Shown piece by piece: positions 27,801 to 35,400 of a stretch of 35,849 nucleotides of DNA (the first letter of the stretch is position 1; each line of letters begins with the position of its first letter). The stretch covers positions 1-35,849 of the forward strand of contig JASHOA010000016.1 in assembly GCA_030041375.1 (NCBI GenBank), given 5' to 3'. The notes under the pieces were generated by a model. The model was not told where the DNA came from. It was given only the letters and a program-made list of their open reading frames with translations, and made no database searches. The position numbers and the translations under genes were made by a program. Origin of the DNA: Acetobacteraceae bacterium. Lineage in GTDB: Bacteria; Pseudomonadota; Alphaproteobacteria; Acetobacterales; Acetobacteraceae.

Positions 27801-27940
27801 GGATGCTGGACAGCGCGGGAAAATCCTTGCCGGCCGCGCTCGCCCAGCCCTTCTTCTGGGCGCCGTTCGCGGCCATCGGGGTCGATCGCCGGCCGGCTGC
27901 GGCGACCGCCTCGGAGCCGATTGCCGAGCCGGCCGGGTAA
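24812..27940 (+). CDS. CHAT-domain lipoprotein with TPR repeats (caspase-like peptidase)
   Basis: A 1042-residue predicted lipoprotein: the signal peptide M-Q-R-L-F-L-L-L-F-L-A-L-L-A-G-C has a lipobox with Cys16. An N-terminal region (about 30-180) of unknown fold is followed by tetratricopeptide-like helices (about 205-320; A-L-x-L-Q-E-K-A-L-G ... A-E-R-L-F-A-R-A), more helical repeats, and the CHAT domain (about 680-1025). The caspase-type dyad is intact: His878 in H-F-A-T-H-A and Cys929 in L-S-A-C-N-T-G-G. It is therefore expected to be an active cysteine peptidase anchored at the membrane facing the periplasm or surface. The start is 2 nt after the giant exoprotein's stop, so the two are coupled. 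A role in maturing or sensing the exoprotein is inference. Confidence 0.9.
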   Translation: MQRLFLLLFLALLAGCAVPPSSAYEQGSQAEGRAQGAAVLGKNTAGETCTSQPAGGAGSAQSVAIYCGTWDQPSAEVTQGPAASTADLTHLATGSAWRAGIDTRFACGAPESTTIAGGAPAVLLSCTRRMGGWPQVALVALAGGSAWYADGVGPALPVIERAVGVLSGTVSAETAAGAETSGAEALMARRLAAQAFSSGDIGEYQALMAAGTRANLAESFAAAEQAFRAALALQEKALGANNPNTVTALTLLALQLSNQGQFSQAERLFARAAVLAPKAADPAAGARLLHAEGLNALNQGKNEEALKLLGQAEASYTALVPAAVLNARPEPASASRFASLGLDFGGALASNLTSRLSADTLLINPITQSALLGVIETRRYEAVALRLLGRDAESAAMVQSAVELATANGMTMPILSARLARTAGAAAASGDQQAEAASLLARSAGDFNLSLPNTTPVAETELLQAAALARQGRKDAALGVCRSAVGLLEALNSGTRPELIAPCLAVYAHAAEREPAKRDALFGEMFEASQLGQGSITSRQIAEAAARLAVNAKDPKVAGAIREKQDAANALSDLYRERDILAAQQQNPNALNQPAITTSPAELEKEISAARARLAEADQTLQAAAPNYGQLVQQVVTAKEVLDALAPGEAFAEIALDPTGGYVFVLANGRISAAPVAAGEAAMGKLVETLRASIEPDEQGQLPIFDTKAAYQIYADTLGRLAPDLAGAHTLVVAPSGPLLAIPFGVLLTGPASPQNLGAAPWLLRKFVITHVPAAANFVSLARIPETTRTSVPWFGFGDFIPVSLAQAEQTFPGATCKDSAQLFSELPPLPSAMRELTAARELLGASPDDQLLGRNFTVPAVTRAELSDVRVLHFATHAILPTDLTCQSEPAIVTSAPAGAKSAADALLTSSDIMQLNLDANVVILSACNTGGAGGRTAGESLSGLARAFFFAGARSLMVTHWSVNDQAAAYLVASTLAAYRNGGSIAAALRTAELGMLDSAGKSLPAALAQPFFWAPFAAIGVDRRPAAATASEPIAEPAG

Positions 27941-27961
27941 GGGGCGTCGGGGTTCCATGCG

Positions 27962-28666
27962 GTGGGTTTTCCCGAGCACCGCGGCAGCAACGAGGCGCTC
28001 GTGACCCAGGCGCAATGGAACGCGGTCGATGACTACTTTGCCGAGCGGCTGATGCCGCTCGATGACACCCTGGCTCAGGTGCTGGCGGCCAATGCGGCGG
28101 CGGGACTGCCGGCCATCGATGTTTCGCCGCTGCAGGGCAAGTTCCTCTACCTCCTGGCCCGGATCGCGGGCGCTCGCCAAATCCTCGAGATCGGCACCCT
28201 CGGTGGCTACTCGACGATCTGGCTGGCGCGCGCCCTCCCTCTGGACGGGATGGTGGTGACGCTGGAAGCCGACCGCCGCCATGCCGCCGTGGCGCGGGCA
28301 AACTTCGCCCGGGCCGGGCTCGCGGCGCGAATCGATCTGAGGGAGGGACTGGCGCTCGAGACTCTGCCGGCGCTGGGAAGAGAAGGGATCGGGCCCTTCG
28401 ACCTGGTCTTCATCGATGCGGACAAGGCGAACAATTCCGACTACCTCGCCTGGGCGATCCGGCTGGGACGCCCGGGCACGGTGATCGTCAGCGACAACGT
28501 CGTGCGCGAAGGGGGCATCCTGGCGCCGGACGGCGCCGATCCGAATGCCCGGGGCATCCGACGCTTCTTCGATCTCCTGGCCGGAGAGCCGCGGCTGAGT
28601 GCGACCGCCATTCAAACGGTCGGCGTCAAGGGATGGGACGGCTTCGCCCTGGCCGTGCTCGGATGA
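27962..28666 (+). CDS. Class I SAM-dependent O-methyltransferase (family 3, caffeoyl-CoA type)
   Basis: About 234 residues (GTG start at 27962) or about 221 residues if the second GTG at 28001 is used; the latter begins V-T-Q-A-Q-W-N-A-V-D-D-Y-F and fits the family better. The SAM-binding motif L-E-I-G-T-L-G-G-Y-S-T and the metal and catalytic region D-L-V-F-I-D-A-D-K-A-N-N are those of the Mg2+-dependent O-methyltransferase 3 family, followed by V-S-D-N-V-V-R-E-G. In bacteria these enzymes methylate catechol-type hydroxyls, but the substrate is unknown here. It starts about 22 nt after the CHAT gene and may be a third operon member, though nothing ties it functionally to the exoprotein. A dispersed palindromic repeat follows its stop by 28 bp. 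Confidence 0.88.
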   Translation: MGFPEHRGSNEALVTQAQWNAVDDYFAERLMPLDDTLAQVLAANAAAGLPAIDVSPLQGKFLYLLARIAGARQILEIGTLGGYSTIWLARALPLDGMVVTLEADRRHAAVARANFARAGLAARIDLREGLALETLPALGREGIGPFDLVFIDADKANNSDYLAWAIRLGRPGTVIVSDNVVREGGILAPDGADPNARGIRRFFDLLAGEPRLSATAIQTVGVKGWDGFALAVLG

Positions 28667-28694
28667 GGGCCGAGGGTGGGGGCGCGGTTTATTC

Positions 28695-28746
28695 GAGCCC
28701 GCGATTCACGCCCTCCGACGATTCCGCTTCGGGCGATCGCGGGCTC
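28695..28746. repeat. Dispersed palindromic element, copy 3 (hairpin B only, 52 bp)
   Basis: The same 52-bp hairpin B as at 249-300 and 6714-6765, with the perfect 11-bp outer stem (28695-28705 with 28736-28746). It differs from copy 2 at two bases and from copy 1 at three. The short tttatt leader before it is also shared, but hairpin A is absent. Its right edge is exactly where recognisable ISAs1 transposase coding sequence breaks off. Confidence 0.88.
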
Positions 28747-29094
28747 GTCGTCGAGATACAGCCGCACATCCTCAAACAACGTTCCCTGATTACCCTTGAG
28801 CGCCAGCACATAATCGCCGCCCTTCTCGACTACCTTGGCGACGATAATGCGGTGACAGCTGAGTGCGTCGGCGGTGACGATCGCCCCTTGCAGCGAGATC
28901 ATCTCCAGCAGCCTGGGCACGACGGTAAACTCGTTCGACTTTTTTCGGTTCCCACTGGGGCGAGCGGCAAGCGGCAACCGGCAGCCCAACAGCATGGCGC
29001 GGAGGGCGATGACCAGCATCTCGTGCAGGTCCTGCCGCGCGTTGTCCTCGTGTGGGTCCTCCCAATCGGTGAAACAGGCGGTAAACTGCTCCAT
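28747..29094 (-). pseudogene. ISAs1-family transposase remnant
   Basis: Begins with M-E-Q-F-T-A-C-F-T-D-W-E-D-P-H-E-D-N-A-R-Q-D-L-H-E, the standard ISAs1 N-terminus, with GGAGG just upstream of the ATG at 29094. After about 40 residues the sequence jumps in frame to K-K-S-N-E-F-T ... V-T-A-D-A-L-S-C-H-R (Asp76 is the first catalytic Asp) and runs on to A-L-K-G-N-Q-G-T-L-F-E-D-V-R-L-Y-L-D-D-E. About 90 residues between these blocks are missing relative to normal family members (roughly 370 aa). After residue 117 the coding sequence ends at the palindromic repeat, so the second half is also lost. The element cannot encode an active transposase. Confidence 0.85.
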
Positions 29095-29315
29095 GGAACC
29101 TCCGGTTGGTCCAATCCCATATTCGAATCCAGCCGCCGGGTGTGCCGCAAGCCGCTATCTCGAGCTGAAAGTCGAATGCGATTCCCATGGGCCAACACCC
29201 CTTGACCCAATGGCGGGGCAGGTTCAGCGTTACACTCAAAATTTTGGCGCGTGCGACGTCGGATGGATATCGCGCAAGCCTGGACGCCAAGAAACCTTGC
29301 AGAAAGGGCGGAGAT

Positions 29316-30035
29316 ATGGACGGAGCTAATAAACGTTTCATGAGCGGCAAGAGCCAGTGGCTAGCCGATCACATGATCCTCTATGCCGTGATGAAGAAGA
29401 ACACTAGCGGTGACCCTTTCCAGCAAGGGCATCACACCGTCAACACGGAGCTGCCGATTCATGACTTCGATCTTCGCAAGGTCGGAGACGTCATCAACAA
29501 CAACAACGGTGCGCCGGGGAAGTGCTACGAACTCAGAAAACTCGATGAATTCACCGGTGCCAGGGACGATAAGGCGCGCAAGATCAGTGGTTCGACGCAC
29601 CCCATAAGGGCCTACTTTCTACCATGGGGGTCGAACCAGACGTATTGCGGTCAGCTCGGGTTGAATGCTTCCTTTTTCTTTACGCCCACACTGAACGGCT
29701 GCACGTTTGCCCACGGCGGTAACGGCCCGAATCCCATCGTGGCGCACTCCAACTTCGTGAATCCGCAGACGACCGTCGTCGACCAGAATTTGATGGACGC
29801 TGACTTGAACACCAAATTCGGCGGGCCGCCACCAAACACGCTGGTCAAGGCCACCTACAAGGCTGCGGGAAACGTTGCTCAGCCTCCTAACACTCTTTCG
29901 GATTGGCGCGCGACCGTCATCGGCATACGCACTGGGAATACATGGGCATTCTACTACCAGAACTATGAGGTTTCAACGAACCTGACCACTTACGTCCACA
30001 CGACGACCGCTCTCAGTCTCTGCACTCCGATCTGA
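29316..30035 (+). CDS. Putative glutamine-deamidase toxin, BLF1/CNF1-like (Cys-His catalytic fold)
   Basis: A 239-residue protein without signal peptide or membrane segment. The central part carries, in order, F-L-P-W (101-104), F-F-F-T (120-123), L-N-G-C (126-129), G-G-N-G-P (134-138) and His144. From family knowledge, Burkholderia lethal factor 1 (211 aa; deamidates eIF4A) has L-P-W, F-F-T, L-S-G-C with catalytic Cys94, G-D-G-G-P and His106 in the same order; CNF1 has L-S-G-C with Cys866 and His881, the 15-residue spacing seen here. The later V-I-G-I-R-T-G-N-T (201-209) resembles the BLF1 strand G-G-I-V-T-G-R-Q. Cys129/His144 are the predicted dyad. The ATG at 29316 has AAGGG 7 nt upstream. 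GC is visibly lower than in neighbours, and an IS remnant lies alongside, suggesting acquisition. No immunity gene is evident. The assignment rests on motifs only; target and delivery are unknown. Confidence 0.6.
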   Translation: MDGANKRFMSGKSQWLADHMILYAVMKKNTSGDPFQQGHHTVNTELPIHDFDLRKVGDVINNNNGAPGKCYELRKLDEFTGARDDKARKISGSTHPIRAYFLPWGSNQTYCGQLGLNASFFFTPTLNGCTFAHGGNGPNPIVAHSNFVNPQTTVVDQNLMDADLNTKFGGPPPNTLVKATYKAAGNVAQPPNTLSDWRATVIGIRTGNTWAFYYQNYEVSTNLTTYVHTTTALSLCTPI

Positions 30036-30142
30036 GCCAGGATTGCAATCTTGCAAGGTGCTGGGTGCGGACTCACGCATCTCCTCGTTTTGCCAAACGG
30101 CGAACGGACGCGATCGCCAGGGCACAGTAAACCAGGAGCCGG

Positions 30143-31837
30143 TCAGTCGGCGGCGAGCTCGGCCGGGGAAAAATCGTCTTCGCGGTATTCGCCCGGGGAG
30201 CGCCCGCCGGGGGCGCGCGCCTCCTCGGATTTTCTAAGCTCGACACGGCGGATCTTGCCGGAGATCGTCTTCGGCAGTTCGGCGAACTCGAGGCGGCGGA
30301 TGCGCTTGTAAGGGGCGGCGCGCCCGCGCACGTGACGGAAGATGGAAAGTGCGGTTGCGCGGTTCGCAGGCCAGTCAGAGGCCAGCGTGACGTAGGCCTT
30401 CGGAACGGCGGTGCGAACCGGATCGGGGGCCGGCACGACCGCCGCCTCGGCGACCGCCGCATGCTCGATCAGCAGGCTCTCCAGTTCGAACGGGCTGACG
30501 CGATAATCGGATGCCTTGAAGATGTCGTCGGCGCGGCCGACGTAAGTGAAATAGCCATCATCATCGCGCGACGCCACATCGCCGGTACGGTAGACATCGC
30601 CGCCGAGCGGCACGTCCTTCCCGTCGTCGCCCCGGTAGCCCTGCATCAGCCCGGCAGGTTTCGGGTCGAGAACGATGCAGATTTCGCCTTCCTCGGCTTC
30701 CTCTCCGTTCGGTTCGAGGAGGCGGAGCCGATATCCCGGCATCGGCCGGCCCATCGAGCCGAACTTGATCTTCTGCCCCGGCGAATTGCCGAGCAGCGCG
30801 GTGGTTTCGGTCTGGCCGTAGAAATCGCGGATCGTGAGGCCCCAGGCGGCCTTGATGCGCTCGATGACCTCCGGATTGAGCGGCTCGCCGGCGGAGGCGA
30901 GTTCGCGGAGAGCCGTCTTCCAGCCTTTCAGGTCCTCCTGCACCAGCAGGCGCCAGATGGTCGGCGGCGCGCAGAGCGAGGTGACATGATGTTCGGCAAT
31001 CGCGTCGAGCAGGCCGCGCGCATTGAAGCGCGGCTGGTTGACGATGAAGATCGTTGCCTCGGCGATCCAGGGCGCGAAGAAGCAACTCCAGGCATGCTTG
31101 GCCCAGCCCGGCGAGGAGACGTTGAGATGCAGATCGCCGGGCCTCAGGCCGAGGCCGTACATGGTGGAAAGATGGCCGAGCGGATAGCTCCGGTGGCTGT
31201 GCAGCACCAGCTTGGGCTTCGCCGTGGTTCCTGAAGTGAAATAGAGAAGCATGGGATCATCCGCCGAGGTCGGCCCGTCGGGCGCGAATTCCGGAGGCGC
31301 CTGCAGAAGATCCTCGTAGCGATGCCACCCGGCGACGGTTTCGCCAACCGCGATCCGTGTTGCGCCCGGCGCGAGACTGGCAAATTTGCCGGCCTCGCCG
31401 GCCGCGGCCACGACATGGCGAACGCCGCCCCGCTCGAAGCGGTCGGCAAGATCGCCCGGCGTGAGCAGGGTCGTTGCGGGAATGACCACGGCGCCGAGCT
31501 TCATCGCTGCCAGCACCGTTTCCCACAAGGCCGCGACGTTGCCGAGCATGAGCAGGATCGGATCGCGCCGCCTCACCCCGAGCGTGCGAAGGCCGTTGGC
31601 GAGGCGGTTGGATCGTTCCGAAAGGGCGACGAAACTGAACGTCTGCGCGCCGGGGCCGACGATCCTGAGGGCCGGGCGGTGCGCGCTCTCGCCCGCCGCA
31701 AGCTCGGCATCGAACCAATCGAGCGCCCAGTTGAAGCGCTCGAGCGCCGGCCAACGGAACTCGCGCCACGCCCGCTCGTAGTCGGTGCGTGCCGCCAGCA
31801 GCAGGTCCCGCGCCGCCTTATAGCTCCCGGCCGCCAT
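30143..31837 (-). CDS. AMP-forming acyl-CoA synthetase (acetyl/medium-chain type)
   Basis: A 564-residue member of the ANL superfamily that activates a carboxylic acid with ATP and transfers it to CoA. The phosphate-binding loop Y-F-T-S-G-T-T-A-K-P-K is at 199-209, followed by the mid-domain G-Q-T-E-T-T motif and Y-R-T-G-D. The hinge lies in G-R-A-D-D-I-F-K-A-S-D-Y-R, and the C-terminal catalytic lysine is Lys528 in I-S-G-K-I-R-R. Overall likeness is to the ACSM/medium-chain and acetyl-CoA synthetase branch rather than to long-chain enzymes; the substrate cannot be fixed from sequence. I chose the ATG at 31837 (M-A-A-G-S-Y-K-A-A-R-D), with a purine-rich GGGGGAA before it. Its 3' end is 107 bp from the putative toxin gene (convergent). 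Confidence 0.92.
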   Translation of the reverse strand: MAAGSYKAARDLLLAARTDYERAWREFRWPALERFNWALDWFDAELAAGESAHRPALRIVGPGAQTFSFVALSERSNRLANGLRTLGVRRRDPILLMLGNVAALWETVLAAMKLGAVVIPATTLLTPGDLADRFERGGVRHVVAAAGEAGKFASLAPGATRIAVGETVAGWHRYEDLLQAPPEFAPDGPTSADDPMLLYFTSGTTAKPKLVLHSHRSYPLGHLSTMYGLGLRPGDLHLNVSSPGWAKHAWSCFFAPWIAEATIFIVNQPRFNARGLLDAIAEHHVTSLCAPPTIWRLLVQEDLKGWKTALRELASAGEPLNPEVIERIKAAWGLTIRDFYGQTETTALLGNSPGQKIKFGSMGRPMPGYRLRLLEPNGEEAEEGEICIVLDPKPAGLMQGYRGDDGKDVPLGGDVYRTGDVASRDDDGYFTYVGRADDIFKASDYRVSPFELESLLIEHAAVAEAAVVPAPDPVRTAVPKAYVTLASDWPANRATALSIFRHVRGRAAPYKRIRRLEFAELPKTISGKIRRVELRKSEEARAPGGRSPGEYREDDFSPAELAAD

Positions 31838-32019
31838 TTCCCCCGTCCTGCTTCTACCCGCAAGTACAGCGGAGGTTAGCGCATCCGGCGGCAAGGGGTC
31901 AGGGCGCTGTCACTTTGCCGGTACCCCGAGCACCGCCGGGCCTTCGGCAAACCGGGGGATTTCCGGGGGCGATGGCGGACCATCTCGCCCCATGCGTGCA
32001 GGTGGTCTATAGGGTAGCC

Positions 32020-34392
32020 ATGGAGGGTGAAAAACTCGGCAAGTACGAGATCCGGCGGACCCTCGGCCGCGGCGCGATGGGGGTCGTTTACGAAGGCTGG
32101 GACCCGGTGATCGCGCGGAAAGTGGCGATCAAGACGGTTACCCGGGCCAGCGAAGAGGATGCCGAAGCTCGCGAAGGCTTGGCGCGCTTCCAGCGTGAGG
32201 CACAGGCGGCCGGGCGGCTTCAGCATCCGAACATCGTCGGCGTGTTCGATTACGGCGAAACGGCGAGCCTTGCCTACATCGTCATGGAGTTCGTGGACGG
32301 CGAGTCGCTCAAGACCGTGCTCGACCGTGGCGAACGGTTCCCGCTGGCGGAGACCGTGCGCATCCTGGAGGAACTGCTGAACGGCCTCGGTTTCAGCCAT
32401 GAACGCGGGGTGGTGCACCGCGACATCAAGCCCGCGAACATCATCATGACCCACGCCGGCGGCGTGAAGATTGCCGATTTCGGCATCGCCCGAATCGAAA
32501 GCAGCAGCATGACGCAGGCCGGCACGGTGCTCGGCACGCCGTCCTACATGTCCCCGGAGCAGTTCAAGGGCGAGCCCGTCGACGCCCGCACCGACATCTA
32601 CTCGGCGGGAGTCGTGCTGTACCAGCTTCTCACCGGGGAAAAGCCGTTCGAAGGCAGCGTCAGCGCGATCATGCACAAGGTGCTGACGACCACTCCGCCC
32701 AAGCCTTCCGACCTGGCCGTGACCGCGGCGCCGCCCTTCGATGCCGTGGTGGCGAAGGCGATGGCCAAGCGGCCGGAAGAGCGTTTCGCCTCCGCTTCCG
32801 CCTTCGCGGAGGCTATACGGAGCGCGTTTGCGGGCGGCAAGGAGGCCGTGCCGGCCGCCGCCGAGGGGGAGGGGACGGTCATCGCCTCCGCGACAACAAC
32901 GGGCCGCGCGGAGCGTGCTGCACCGCCCGCGGCGCCGCTCTCTCCCGCGGCGGCGCAACGGAGCCGGCTTCCGGTGTGGATCGGGGCCGCGGTCGCCATC
33001 ATCGTGGTGATCGGTGGCGGCCTCTGGTTCTTCACTTCCAGGCCCGCGCCGAAGCCGGCAGTGGTTGCCAGCACTGGAACGACGCCGGCCACAACGACAC
33101 CGGCCGCCCGGGCCAGCCCGGCGCCGACGGCGGGCGAGCCTCCGCATCCGGCGCCGGCACGGATCAACACGGCAGCGGCGCCTGCACATCCTTCGGCGGA
33201 AAGCCCGGCACCCATCCGGACCAGCGCCGGCAGTCCATCTTCCAATCCGCCGCCTGCGACTGCGCCCCGGGCGAAAACGCCTGGCGCGACGGTTGCCATG
33301 ACGTCGCCCGCGTCTCCGGCGCCTCAGCCGTCCAGCCCCGGGCCCGCCTCGTCTTCAGCCCCGGCAGCTGCCGCCCCGCCTCCCGCCGTGGCCCCGGCTT
33401 CGCCGCCACAGAGCCCGGCGCCTGCCGCCCCGGAGACATCGGCAGCCAGTCCGGCACCGGCGCCGAAGCCTGCATCACCGGCGCCCGCGCCGCAGCCTCT
33501 TTCGACAGCGACTGCGGCACAACCGGCAACGCCGGCCGCCACTCCGCCGCCGCCCGCTCCCTCTTCATCTGCGGCTCAGCCGGCGAGCCCGCCTGTGCCT
33601 CTGCCGGCGCCACCGCCGCCGGCTACCGAGGCGACCTCGACCGCGCCACCGCCGGCCCAACCTGCACAGTCCCCGCCGGTGGTCGCCAACATCGCCGCCT
33701 CGCCCGAGGCCATCTCCAAGGCGGTCGCAAGCGCGATCGCACCTATTCCCTGCTCACTGGTCAGCGGGACGGTGGCAAGCGCCGGCAGCATTTCCCTGGC
33801 CGGGCTGGCGGGCGAGGGCGCGCCGGCGGCGCTCCACCAGGCACTCTCCGACGCAGCTCCGCAAGCGGCGATCAACTGGAAGATCACGACGTTCAAGCGC
33901 GGCGCTGCCGCCACTTATTGCCAGGTGCTCGACCTGCTGCGTCCGATTGCCGCTCCGTTCGGTGCATCGGGCACCGAATTCACGCTTGGGCTGCAGAGTG
34001 GGAAAGTGGTGCTCGCCGATGGCGACCCGATCGCATTCCGCCTCGCGATGCCTGATTTCCCGGCCTGGCTCACGGTCGATTATTTCGCGAGCGACGGTTC
34101 GGTTGCCCATCTCGATCCCGGGCCCGGGAACCCGGCGCGCGTGCGGGGGGCCGGGGCCGAGGTCCTGCTGCACGGCACGCCGCCCTGGACCGTGGGGCCG
34201 CCATTCGGGCGCGACATGATCGTGGCGATTGCCTCGACGAAGCCGCTCTTTACCACGGCCCGCCCGGAGAGCGAGCAGGCAAGCGCCTACCTGGCGGCGC
34301 TGGCGACAGCCCTCGATACGGCCCAGAGCGCGGGCGAGCGCCTCGATGCGACCGCCTTCCTGCTGGAGACGCACGAAAAGAAGAAGCCCTGA
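32020..34392 (+). CDS. Membrane Ser/Thr protein kinase with Pro/Ala linker and DUF4384-like sensor domain
   Basis: About 790 residues. A Hanks-type kinase domain (8-270) has an intact Gly loop G-R-G-A-M-G (16-21), Lys38, H-R-D with Asp135, Asn140, D-F-G (153-155) and G-T-P-S-Y-M-S-P-E, so it should be active. A single membrane segment is at about 317-341. A Pro/Ala/Ser-rich spacer of roughly 220 residues follows. The C-terminal globular part (about 560-790) contains a DUF4384-like stretch near 650-750 (D-P-I-A-F-R-L ... D-G-S-V-A-H-L ... F-G-R-D-M-I-V-A-I-A-S). The topology places the kinase in the cytosol and the DUF4384-like domain in the periplasm, so it is probably a signal receptor. The start at 32020 has AGGG 5 nt upstream; an in-frame ATG 16 codons earlier is possible. 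It is convergent and overlapping with the next gene. Confidence 0.88.
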   Translation: MEGEKLGKYEIRRTLGRGAMGVVYEGWDPVIARKVAIKTVTRASEEDAEAREGLARFQREAQAAGRLQHPNIVGVFDYGETASLAYIVMEFVDGESLKTVLDRGERFPLAETVRILEELLNGLGFSHERGVVHRDIKPANIIMTHAGGVKIADFGIARIESSSMTQAGTVLGTPSYMSPEQFKGEPVDARTDIYSAGVVLYQLLTGEKPFEGSVSAIMHKVLTTTPPKPSDLAVTAAPPFDAVVAKAMAKRPEERFASASAFAEAIRSAFAGGKEAVPAAAEGEGTVIASATTTGRAERAAPPAAPLSPAAAQRSRLPVWIGAAVAIIVVIGGGLWFFTSRPAPKPAVVASTGTTPATTTPAARASPAPTAGEPPHPAPARINTAAAPAHPSAESPAPIRTSAGSPSSNPPPATAPRAKTPGATVAMTSPASPAPQPSSPGPASSSAPAAAAPPPAVAPASPPQSPAPAAPETSAASPAPAPKPASPAPAPQPLSTATAAQPATPAATPPPPAPSSSAAQPASPPVPLPAPPPPATEATSTAPPPAQPAQSPPVVANIAASPEAISKAVASAIAPIPCSLVSGTVASAGSISLAGLAGEGAPAALHQALSDAAPQAAINWKITTFKRGAAATYCQVLDLLRPIAAPFGASGTEFTLGLQSGKVVLADGDPIAFRLAMPDFPAWLTVDYFASDGSVAHLDPGPGNPARVRGAGAEVLLHGTPPWTVGPPFGRDMIVAIASTKPLFTTARPESEQASAYLAALATALDTAQSAGERLDATAFLLETHEKKKP

Positions 34393-35387
34393 CGCCGCCT
34401 GCGTCGCCTGGGCTTGGCCGCCGCCTCGGCGCCGGACGGAGAAGCGAGCGCTGCCTCAGGCACGAACCGCTTCAGCCATGCAACCGGAATGCCCGGCCAG
34501 AAGGCTTCGCGCAGCGCCTGAATTCTGGCCGGCGGCAAGCCGACCACAGCCGGGCTGAAAAAGCGGGGATCGGGCGTGAACATCAGATAAGCCAGGGTTT
34601 CATTGACGATGAGGTCGTTGATTCCCGTGTCATAGCCTTCGCCCGCCAGGAACTGGCGAAATGCGGCACGATCCTTGGGATCGAGGACATTGTCGTAGAA
34701 GCGATGCACGTAAACGTCGTAGGCCGGAATGGTGAAATAGGCGCCGTGGGAAAGCTCGTGCTCGAGTATCGTCGCGCGGCCCTTGGCATCGAGACCGGCC
34801 GCCTTGCCGGGCCCGGGCAGCGTAATGATGGCACCGACCGTGCCCGGGGCGAACCAGTGAAGGAAGCCGAGCAGCGCACGCAGCCGCCGCTCTTCCGCGG
34901 TGGGCGCCACACGATCGCTGGCCATCAGGTGGAAGAACCGCACCAGGTCGGCGGCCCGGTAATCGTGCCCGTAATAATAGTCGTCCGGCGTTGCACCGCT
35001 GGCCTTGATCGCGGCGGCCAGTTCGGCGTCGGTCAGCACCCGGTCATGCGGCACGCCCGCCTTTTCGACGAAGGCGGCGACGCGGTTCAACATCTGTCCT
35101 TGCTGGTGCAAGCTCGGAAAATCGAGCACCAGCACCTGCGGATCGTTGCTGTAGCGGAAGATCAGCAACTGTTGCGGATCCGCGGCCAGGATCTCGGCGC
35201 GGTCCGCGGTCTGGATGTGGAACGGAGGCGGCAGCAGAAACAGGTAATAGACCACCGCCAGAACGACGACGACGACCGCCGCCGCCGCCCAGAGGAGCAT
35301 CCGCCACCCCGGAGCAGAGGGTTGCGGCGGCACCCGCCGCGCCGGGGCGGCGGGGCGGATGGTTCGCTCGGCCTCCTTGCCCGCCAC
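34287..35387 (-). CDS. Membrane-anchored putative zinc metallopeptidase (HELSH motif)
   Basis: A 366-residue protein. A short Arg/Pro-rich cytosolic N-terminus precedes one membrane helix (about 31-52). The remainder should be periplasmic. H210-E-L-S-H214 is an HExxH zinc-binding motif, and N-E-T-L-A-Y at 262-267 could supply a third ligand (Glu263) as in gluzincins, which supports a real metallopeptidase. I do not recognise the family beyond that. The start is a GTG at 35387, marked by a perfect AGGAGG (35395-35400) 7 nt upstream and placed just after the OmpA stop (35401), so the two genes form an operon. The last 35 residues (Arg-rich) are encoded antisense to the 3' end of the kinase gene, a 106-bp convergent overlap. 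Confidence 0.8.
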   Translation of the reverse strand: MAGKEAERTIRPAAPARRVPPQPSAPGWRMLLWAAAAVVVVVLAVVYYLFLLPPPFHIQTADRAEILAADPQQLLIFRYSNDPQVLVLDFPSLHQQGQMLNRVAAFVEKAGVPHDRVLTDAELAAAIKASGATPDDYYYGHDYRAADLVRFFHLMASDRVAPTAEERRLRALLGFLHWFAPGTVGAIITLPGPGKAAGLDAKGRATILEHELSHGAYFTIPAYDVYVHRFYDNVLDPKDRAAFRQFLAGEGYDTGINDLIVNETLAYLMFTPDPRFFSPAVVGLPPARIQALREAFWPGIPVAWLKRFVPEAALASPSGAEAAAKPRRRRRRQGFFFSCVSSRKAVASRRSPALWAVSRAVASAAR

Positions 35388-35400
35388 CCGGGCGCCTCCT

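Noticed and set aside
24806-28615. A 1269-codon open frame antisense to the CHAT and methyltransferase genes, and similar long antisense frames at 21663-25277 and 4382-6490
   Set aside because: The products are Arg/Gly/His-rich low-complexity sequence mirroring the codon structure of the sense genes, which have clear domains. Long antisense frames are expected at this GC content.
30073-30142. Minus-strand sequence after the acyl-CoA synthetase stop, reading like a transposase tail (A-S-V-R-R-L-A-K-R)
   Set aside because: Only about 20 residues, in a frame that continues through a real gene; too short and too weak to assign.
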